Origin: Bacteriovoracaceae bacterium
Lineage (GTDB): Bacteria; Bdellovibrionota; Bacteriovoracia; Bacteriovoracales; Bacteriovoracaceae
Direction of reading: 5' to 3'
NCBI GenBank assembly: GCA_947442115.1
Contig: CANEVK010000052.1
Coordinates: 1 to 11,867 of the forward strand
DNA: 11,867 bases
Shown here in pieces: positions 5,444 through 11,867 of the stretch; the first letter of the stretch is position 1, and the number at the start of each line of letters is the position of its first letter. Position numbers and translations under genes: made by a program. Under the pieces are notes generated by a model. That model was not told the DNA's origin, searched no databases, and saw only the letters and a list, made by a program, of their open reading frames with translations.

Positions 5444-6637
5444 ATGAAAAGTTCCCTTAAAAAAATCCTTAATCCTTTGATACGCTGGTGGAGTGAAGAA
5501 ATCTCTGTTTTGCCTACGAAAATAAAATGGGGTTTGTTGATTTGTTTACTTGCTGGGGCTTCAATAGTGAAAGTCGGTGAGGAAATATTTAGCAAGGTTA
5601 TGATTTCTTGGGAAGGACACCAAGTTCAAGAGGTTGTAACATCGAAAGAACAAAGAATTGCTGTTACTGCTGCTGCACTTGAAAAACGAGATATTTCGCA
5701 GGTTTTTAATGTCTTTGGGCATATTAAACCATTAAAAGAAATTCAGATCAGTTCAGACGATGGCATGAGCGTTAGTCATGTCTTTGTAAAATGGGGTCAG
5801 AAAGTAAAAAAAGGTGAACCCTTATTTCAAGTTGATTCCCGTATTCACCAATTACGTACCAAACTTCAGAATATGGAAGGTCAGATAAGGCAACAGGAGT
5901 TAGAGGTTATTTCCTCCCTGGCAGAAAAAGAAATCATTTCAAAGAATGAATTTAAACAGAAAAAGCAGGAGCTTGAATCAAGCAAAATAAGAAATCAAAT
6001 TACAAAGCTTGAAAGTAAGGCCGGTAAAATCATTTCTCCGATTGATGGTGTCATTGCAGAAATAAAAATGAAAGTCGGAGATTATGTCGATGATCCACAA
6101 AAATTTTATATAAAAGTCGTAGACCTTTCAGAGCTTCGTTTTGAGACTTGGGTTCCTCTAGATATAGCCTCAAGAATTAATTTTGGTGACAGTGTTGATT
6201 TTGAATGGAAAAGAACGGCTGCAAGATTGGGTGAAGAAGAACAAGCTGAAATCGAAACAGGGGTTGTGGACGGTGTCTCTCCGATGATAGATGCTCAATC
6301 AGGTACAGTCATGGTCACAGTTTCGTTGAAAGATCTTTTTAATAATTGGAAGTCTGGTATTTATGTAAAGGCAGCTTTCCCATTGGAAAAAAAGCAATCA
6401 GCGCTCGCTATTAAAAATTCTAGCCTCATTTATGACAAGGGTCAGGCCTACGCTTATAGAATCATCGCAAGCGAGCAAGAGTCTTTTGCTCAAGCAGAAA
6501 AAGTTCCCGTTAAACTTGGAATAAGTGATGGAGAATATTCTGAAGTCATGGAAGGTCTAAGTCAGAGTGAAAAAGTCGTTGATAAAGGTGTCGGAACTGT
6601 CACTCCAGACATGCCTATTGAAGTGATAAAAAACTGA
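5444..6637 (+). CDS. RND-type periplasmic adaptor (membrane fusion protein, HlyD/AcrA-like)
   Basis: This encodes 397 residues. Residues 1-27 would be cytoplasmic and 28-46 form one transmembrane anchor, so it is a membrane-anchored rather than lipidated adaptor. The order of parts is typical: first lipoyl half (about 100-133, with V-KWGQKVKKGEPLFQVD), a short alpha-helical coiled-coil hairpin (134-192), second lipoyl half (194-218, ISPIDGVIAEIKMKVGDYVD), a beta-barrel (222-320) and a membrane-proximal C-terminal domain (320-397). The family bridges an inner-membrane RND permease and an outer-membrane channel across the periplasm. The hairpin is short, as in adaptors that contact TolC-like partners with few helical turns. 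Two permease genes follow (31-base gap, then 11-base overlap). No Shine-Dalgarno sequence or good promoter is visible in the 37 bases between the preceding terminator and the ATG. Substrate cannot be deduced. Confidence 0.9.
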   Translation: MKSSLKKILNPLIRWWSEEISVLPTKIKWGLLICLLAGASIVKVGEEIFSKVMISWEGHQVQEVVTSKEQRIAVTAAALEKRDISQVFNVFGHIKPLKEIQISSDDGMSVSHVFVKWGQKVKKGEPLFQVDSRIHQLRTKLQNMEGQIRQQELEVISSLAEKEIISKNEFKQKKQELESSKIRNQITKLESKAGKIISPIDGVIAEIKMKVGDYVDDPQKFYIKVVDLSELRFETWVPLDIASRINFGDSVDFEWKRTAARLGEEEQAEIETGVVDGVSPMIDAQSGTVMVTVSLKDLFNNWKSGIYVKAAFPLEKKQSALAIKNSSLIYDKGQAYAYRIIASEQESFAQAEKVPVKLGISDGEYSEVMEGLSQSEKVVDKGVGTVTPDMPIEVIKN

Positions 6638-6668
6638 CTTAAATCTCATCTCCTATTATAATTTTCAA

Positions 6669-9600
6669 ATGGTTGAATTTTCTGTCCGAAGACCAATTTC
6701 TATTCTGATGCTTGCCATAGGTATTGTGGTAATGGGATTAATTTCTTTTAAAGGAATCCCAGTTGAACTCATGCCAAAAATTGATATTCCTGAAGTTACA
6801 GTTATCACCAAACTACCTGGGGCAAGTGCTGTAGAAGTCGAAACACAGGTCACGACACCCTTAGAGAGAAGCCTTGCGACGACACCAGGCCTCAAAACAA
6901 TGAGATCGTCATCCACCTCCGGGCGTTCTGAGATTTTTATAAGTTTTACCAGTGACATCTCTTTTATGGAAATTCTAAACCAAGTAAAGGATAGGCTTGA
7001 TTCCGCAAGTTTACCTGATGGAGTTTCACGCCCACGGATCCAACGCGATCAAAGTCGTGAGACACCACTTTTAAGTGCTGTTATTTCTATTGATAAAAAA
7101 GAACAGCTTTTAAGTATCGATGAATTAGTTAGAGATCTTGAAAAGATAGATGGTGTGGCAATTGTCTCACTCCTAGGTGCCGAGAGGAGTGAAATTTCAA
7201 TTCAGTTGTTGCCTGAAAAGCTTCTTGCATACCAAATAAATGCGGATCAAATAAAGCAAACTATTCAAGAATCTCAAAAAAGTTATTCGGCCGGTAGTAT
7301 AGTTATTGATGGTCGATTGCTAAATCTAAGGCTTGGAACAGTTATTTCGAATCTTGATGAATTAAGAAGAATTATTATAAAGCAAGAGTCACAAAAACTG
7401 ATCCGATTAGAGGATGTGGCTATTGTGCAAATTAAAGATAGAGAGCCAGAAAATAGGGTAAGTTATAAAAACAAGAAATCACTTCTCATTGAGGTGAGGA
7501 AAGAGGCTACTGCCAATGCAGTCATTGTGGGACAAGAAGTTGCAGAGCAGATGTCTCATGGATTAAAGACAAAAAAAATCTCATTTGAAATACTAAATAA
7601 TCAGGCGACTGAAATTAGTCGCGCGATTAGTGAAGTTAAAGATGCAGCAATTTCAGGTGGTGGATTAACTGCTGTCATGATTTATTTTTTGTTACAAAGT
7701 TTTAGTGCAACGATTGTCGTTTTAACGTCAATTCCTCTGTCGCTTTTGATTTGTATGATTTGCATGATGTTGACCGGGATGTCCTTTAATACCATGTCAC
7801 TCATTGGTATGGCCCTTGGGATCGGAATGATTGTCGATAGTGCCATCGTTGTTTTGGATAATATCAATTATTATCGAGCAAGATTAGATGATCCCAATGA
7901 AGCTGCACTTTGGGGAGTAAAAAAGGTCTTAGGCCAAGTAGTGATTTCAACTTTATGTACGATGATGGTTTTTGCTCCTCTCATATTTGCTCCTGGAATG
8001 ATTGGAGGAATCTTTAAAGACGTATCACTTGTCATTATTTTTTCATTAAGTGCATCTATCATTATGGCGATCATGATTATCCCCCCCCTCACGGTTGCCA
8101 TTGATCATTTTACGCCCATTTTTCCTTCACTTTCTCATCCAGTTTCACCAAAATTGCCAGAAACGAGGAATGCTCGTTATCTTTGGTTATTAAAAGTTTA
8201 TTTTTACAGATTCTATTTTTCTTTTTGGTCTTTCACGCAAATCATGAAACGCTTTATTTCACGCGCATGGATGAATTCAGTTGCCTTGTTAATAGGCTTT
8301 TTTCGTCTAAGAGTTCCTCTTGCCCTGAGGCTTTTTGATAAGTTTATGTTGTGGATGGAGAGAATTTATGAAAATCAAATATTTAATAAAATACACAACA
8401 CTAAGCGCTTTATAGGTTCAACAATTGCCGTTTTATTTATTTCACTAATTTTATTTTTAAACCTTGGGTCCGAATTCTTTCCTGAAGAGCGTGCCGGAAA
8501 TCTATCAGCAAAACTGCAGTTCTCATCGAGTATGCCATCCTCTCAAATAACTTTAGAGTTAGATAAAATAGAGAAAAAAATAGTGGAGGAAAATATTGGT
8601 TCACCAACTTCTCTGCTTGGGGTTGATGGGGAAAATATTGCTAAAATTATTTTAACGCGTATCCCGAAAAGTTACGACGTCTCTGCACTAAAGTTACAAA
8701 AAATTTTACTGGATATCCCTGACCTGGTTTATACCATCGATAAGAAATCAATTGTTTCACAATCAAGACCGATTCAAGTTGAAGTATATGGTGATCAATT
8801 AGAAGATTTAGAAAAAAATGGCTTATTAGTCCTTAATGAACTTAAGTCGGTGAAAGAAATTAAAAATCCGACAACGGATATTAAGCAAAAAATACCTGAA
8901 GTTAAAGTTGTTTTTGATAGAGTTCGATTGTCAAAAAGCCAAACTGAAATTTCTGACTATGTGACACCATTGAAAAGTATGCTTTCTCATACGCCTTCTG
9001 GGGTTATGGAAATTGATGGAGAAACACTACCAATAAGTCTTTCGAAGCAAGACAAGTATCTTTCGACAGAATCATCAGTAAAATATTTTGGAGTTTGGAG
9101 TAAAAATAAATTGTCTTATCTCGAAGATGTTGCCTCTCTTGAGGTTAATTTATCCATGCCTGTGGTCAGGCATCAGGAAAAAAAGAGAATGATGCTAATC
9201 GAGGCGGATTTGAATGGAGTAGATCTCGCGAAGGCAGCCCAGGCAATTTCGGGAACACTTTCTAGGAACCCTTCGATAAAAAATATAACTTGGAAGCTGG
9301 GTGGGGCAGAGGCTGAAAGGGCGGATGTTCAATCGAAAATGATCTTTTTAGTCTTAATTTCTCTTTTACTTATTTACTTTTTGATGGCTTCACAATTTGA
9401 AAATCTAATACAGCCTCTTATCATCATGCTGGCCATACCTCTGTGCCTAATCGGAACTGCAATTATGTTGTGGATTTTTGGTATAAATGTCTCTGCCATT
9501 GTTTTGGTAGGTATCATTATTCTTGCGGGCTCTTGTGTTGGTACATCAATTATCATGATTGACAGTATAAATCAGAATCTTGCATCTGGAATGAATGTGA

Positions 9601-9842
9601 TGGATGGAATTCTTATTGCTGCTAAAAATAGAATGCGTGCTGTACTGTTAACTCAAGGAACATCTGTCGTCGGTTTAATGCCACTACTTTTTTCTACTCA
9701 AGAAGGGGCAGCTCTTCAGAAATCTCTATCCGTAACCATTATTGGTGGTTTAACGAGTTCGACGATCCTTACTATGCTTTTAATCCCAGCTATCTACTAT
9801 CATATGAAAATTAAAGAAATGGAAAAGGCCAATGTTTCCTAA
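6669..9842 (+). CDS. RND-family inner-membrane efflux permease, first subunit
   Basis: This encodes 1057 residues, full length for the HAE-1/AcrB-MdtB class of proton-driven exporters. It opens with the hallmark FSVRRPI and TM1 (9-28), then the first large periplasmic loop, which includes PGASAVEVETQVTTPLE. TM2-TM6 span roughly 330-477, TM7 about 579-597, then the second periplasmic loop and TM8-TM12 (about 890-1045). In TM4 the relay motif reads G-M-I-V-D390-S391-A-I-V-V-L-D397-N: the first Asp is kept, the second is Ser. In TM10 the position that usually carries Lys/Asn or Asn-Asn reads V957-G958-T959-S960, so the normal partner is absent. The cytoplasmic TM6-TM7 segment is about 100 residues, well above the AcrB length, and contains aromatic and basic amphipathic stretches. 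It lies 31 bases after the adaptor and overlaps the next permease by 11 bases. No Shine-Dalgarno sequence is seen. Family assignment is very firm; substrate unknown. Confidence 0.95.
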   Translation: MVEFSVRRPISILMLAIGIVVMGLISFKGIPVELMPKIDIPEVTVITKLPGASAVEVETQVTTPLERSLATTPGLKTMRSSSTSGRSEIFISFTSDISFMEILNQVKDRLDSASLPDGVSRPRIQRDQSRETPLLSAVISIDKKEQLLSIDELVRDLEKIDGVAIVSLLGAERSEISIQLLPEKLLAYQINADQIKQTIQESQKSYSAGSIVIDGRLLNLRLGTVISNLDELRRIIIKQESQKLIRLEDVAIVQIKDREPENRVSYKNKKSLLIEVRKEATANAVIVGQEVAEQMSHGLKTKKISFEILNNQATEISRAISEVKDAAISGGGLTAVMIYFLLQSFSATIVVLTSIPLSLLICMICMMLTGMSFNTMSLIGMALGIGMIVDSAIVVLDNINYYRARLDDPNEAALWGVKKVLGQVVISTLCTMMVFAPLIFAPGMIGGIFKDVSLVIIFSLSASIIMAIMIIPPLTVAIDHFTPIFPSLSHPVSPKLPETRNARYLWLLKVYFYRFYFSFWSFTQIMKRFISRAWMNSVALLIGFFRLRVPLALRLFDKFMLWMERIYENQIFNKIHNTKRFIGSTIAVLFISLILFLNLGSEFFPEERAGNLSAKLQFSSSMPSSQITLELDKIEKKIVEENIGSPTSLLGVDGENIAKIILTRIPKSYDVSALKLQKILLDIPDLVYTIDKKSIVSQSRPIQVEVYGDQLEDLEKNGLLVLNELKSVKEIKNPTTDIKQKIPEVKVVFDRVRLSKSQTEISDYVTPLKSMLSHTPSGVMEIDGETLPISLSKQDKYLSTESSVKYFGVWSKNKLSYLEDVASLEVNLSMPVVRHQEKKRMMLIEADLNGVDLAKAAQAISGTLSRNPSIKNITWKLGGAEAERADVQSKMIFLVLISLLLIYFLMASQFENLIQPLIIMLAIPLCLIGTAIMLWIFGINVSAIVLVGIIILAGSCVGTSIIMIDSINQNLASGMNVMDGILIAAKNRMRAVLLTQGTSVVGLMPLLFSTQEGAALQKSLSVTIIGGLTSSTILTMLLIPAIYYHMKIKEMEKANVS

Positions 9843-11867
9843 GCTCTTTAAAGAAAAAAAACTAAGTTTAAGTCTTTTTTTGATCTTAAGTATCCTGACA
9901 GGTATCGGTGCGTGGCTTAAAATACCACTTGAAGCTATGCCAAGAGAGAATGCTGAAAATTTTCTCTATTTAAATGTTGGCTCAAAACAGGTTTCTTCAC
10001 CAGTAGATCAGGAAAAAAGACTTGCACTCCCGCTTGAAGGCATTATCCGAACTTTAGAGGGGATAAGCTCTTATAAAACTAGTATTAATCAGAATTCTGT
10101 TTCAATGAGCCTTTCTTATAATTCAAAAATTAATATGGACCGCGCCTATTTTGATCTCTTGCAGTCCCTTCAAAAACTTGAAGAACTTAATATCCTAGAA
10201 ATGAAACAAGTATCAATTACTCGTCTTAATCCTGAAGCTCAGGCCTTAATGAAATTATCCATATCTGGTAAAATGGATGAATCGCAATTAAAAAAAATAA
10301 TCGATTCCGAGCTTCGTGGTCAAATTGAAAGTATTCCCGGTGTCGCTAAAGTTGAATTTTCTGGACTTGAAGTTGATTCAACTGTGATGAATCTTTCAAA
10401 TCTTTCCATAAAGAATTTAAGACTTAATAAAGATTTAATGGCAAAAAGACTTGATGGTAGAATTCAAAATTATGCTATTGGCATAATGTCGACAAGTTAT
10501 AATCGTTTACTTCCTTTGAATGCAACTTTAGAACGTCCTACTCATAATGATTATTTGCAAACGAACCTTGCTGAAAAATCATATGTACCACTTAGTGAAG
10601 TTGGTTTTATTGAATCGCAAGATAAAAAAGGGGGAGGAACAGTTGCTCATAAAAATTTAGAAAAAGCTATTTTTGTTGAACTTTTTGCTAAAGATGGTGC
10701 TGATCTTTTCCTGATTCAGGAAAGGTTAAATGGTATTTTAGAATCTTTTAAAAAGCGTGGAATCGTATTAGAACTTTTAATGGATAAGGTGAATGATTTA
10801 AAAGACTCTCTTGATGATGTTAAAATTTCACTTTTTATGTCTATCCTCCTTACGACTATTATTGTTCCACTTTTTTTACGCCAATTGACTCCTGCTTTTA
10901 TTATCGCAAGCGTTATTCCGATTTCAACTCTTTGGACCATTGTACTCATGTTTGTAGTTGGGAAAACGCTTAATTTACTGACACTGTCGGGTCTTATCCT
11001 TTCAGTAGGGATGGTTGTTGATAATGGGATTATTGTCATGGAAAAAATTCAGCAACTTCTTGATGAGGGTTATGATAAAGTCTCAGCAGCCGCTCGAAGT
11101 GCCCAAGATGTTTTCTGGCCCCTGCTTATTTCAACTCTGACCAATGCATCCATTTTTATTCCGCCAACATTTATTGAAGGAGCTGATCCCTTTACAGATA
11201 TGCTGAAATCTTTTAGAGATCCAATTGTCTTTTCGTTGATAACATCATTTTTTTCTTCATTGCTTGTTATTCCCCTTTTATCTCTTTTTTTTGATGTAGG
11301 GGTGGATAAAAATTTTAAAAGAACTAATTTTAATCCTCTTTTTTCTTTTTTATACTCAAAAAGAGTACTTTTATTGGTGCCTATTTTTTTAGGTCTAATT
11401 ATTTCGATTACACCTATAAAAAACCTCCAAGAAAGTGACATCGAATCTCCTCGGGATCCATTTGTCAGTTTGAAAGTTAAATTTTCTTCTGATATTTCAC
11501 CTCTTGAGAGAAAAGAACACTTTCTTAAACTTGAAAAGATGATCGCTAAAGATCAAAAGAATATTCCCTTTAAATTAATTCTTGCAGAATTTAATCCACT
11601 TTATCTAAATGGATCTTTCTCCATCTTTCCCTTTGAAGGCAACAACGATTTGGAGCTTGATCGGTTACAGGCCTATGTTGATAAAATGACCACTGAATAT
11701 GAAACTCCACCTGGTATGGTTTTAGGCGATGTTTTCAATTTTACTATTGATCCAAGACCTAAATTTAATTTAAAGTTTATTGCTCCTGACGCTAAAGCTT
11801 TGGAAGTTTTAATGAATGACTTAAAGGAAAATGTCGATCTTAAAGGACTTGTTGATCAGATAAAAAA
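9832..11867 (+). CDS. Second, divergent RND-family permease (partial, N-terminal 678 residues)
   Basis: The ATG at 9832 overlaps the end of the preceding permease by 11 bases in another frame, indicating translational coupling; GGAAAAGG just upstream may serve as a weak ribosome site. The frame stays open to the right edge. TM1 (about 11-30) is followed by a periplasmic loop that keeps PLEGIIRTLEGI, comparable to the family's PLE-x-GIPGV segment. TM2-TM6 start near residue 330. TM4 reads G-M-V-V-D397-N398-G-I-I-V-M-E404-K, a normal Asp-Asn relay with the conserved Glu. The TM6-TM7 cytoplasmic link is very short (about 20 residues), unlike the ~100 residues in the upstream permease. Overall the sequence is more divergent from textbook RND proteins than its neighbour. 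With one adaptor for two permeases, the layout resembles mdtABC, where the two permeases form a heterotrimer. Co-assembly here is inferred. Confidence 0.92.
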   Translation, partial: MFPKLFKEKKLSLSLFLILSILTGIGAWLKIPLEAMPRENAENFLYLNVGSKQVSSPVDQEKRLALPLEGIIRTLEGISSYKTSINQNSVSMSLSYNSKINMDRAYFDLLQSLQKLEELNILEMKQVSITRLNPEAQALMKLSISGKMDESQLKKIIDSELRGQIESIPGVAKVEFSGLEVDSTVMNLSNLSIKNLRLNKDLMAKRLDGRIQNYAIGIMSTSYNRLLPLNATLERPTHNDYLQTNLAEKSYVPLSEVGFIESQDKKGGGTVAHKNLEKAIFVELFAKDGADLFLIQERLNGILESFKKRGIVLELLMDKVNDLKDSLDDVKISLFMSILLTTIIVPLFLRQLTPAFIIASVIPISTLWTIVLMFVVGKTLNLLTLSGLILSVGMVVDNGIIVMEKIQQLLDEGYDKVSAAARSAQDVFWPLLISTLTNASIFIPPTFIEGADPFTDMLKSFRDPIVFSLITSFFSSLLVIPLLSLFFDVGVDKNFKRTNFNPLFSFLYSKRVLLLVPIFLGLIISITPIKNLQESDIESPRDPFVSLKVKFSSDISPLERKEHFLKLEKMIAKDQKNIPFKLILAEFNPLYLNGSFSIFPFEGNNDLELDRLQAYVDKMTTEYETPPGMVLGDVFNFTIDPRPKFNLKFIAPDAKALEVLMNDLKENVDLKGLVDQIK

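Noticed and set aside
10716..11441. Two minus-strand ORFs of 107 and 123 codons
   Set aside because: They are shadows antisense to the second permease, which has an unbroken, family-typical frame here.

Overview
The window is AT-rich chromosomal DNA from a Gram-negative bacterium. The Gram-negative call rests on a tripartite-type RND export operon and on five proteins with Sec signal peptides ending in AFA, SFA or VFA motifs. The style (AT-rich, many small cysteine-containing exported proteins of unknown function, short leader regions) reminds me of predatory Bdellovibrionota such as the Bacteriovorax group. That is an impression, not a demonstrated assignment. No rRNA, tRNA, insertion sequence, integrase or CRISPR array was seen.

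Left part (1-2687). A partial exported protein runs off the left edge on the minus strand. Divergent from it is a two-gene plus-strand operon (601-975, 992-1840) of exported cysteine-containing proteins, possibly driven by a sigma-54-like promoter and closed by a perfectly palindromic terminator. The next ~450 bases hold no intact gene. They contain a minus-strand open stretch that looks like the tail of a decayed gene sharing that terminator. A second two-sided terminator then closes a small minus-strand exported helical protein (2358-2687).

Middle part (2813-5407). The only clear central-metabolism gene is ispA, a short-chain polyprenyl diphosphate synthase on the minus strand. Just upstream of it, in the same direction, lies a protein-like reading frame of about 116 codons broken by a single in-frame TGA. 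No ORF search requiring an intact start-to-stop frame would list it. A plus-strand gene (4396-5364) then encodes an unusual exported protein: three copies of a four-cysteine helical module joined by Gln/Gly/Pro linkers, with its own TATAAT box and terminator.

Right part (5444-11867). A membrane-fusion adaptor, an RND permease and a second, divergent RND permease (open at the right edge) form one tightly spaced operon with an mdtABC-like layout. The two permeases differ in proton-relay residues and cytoplasmic loops, which suggests a heteromeric pump with specialised subunits. The outer-membrane channel is not in the window.
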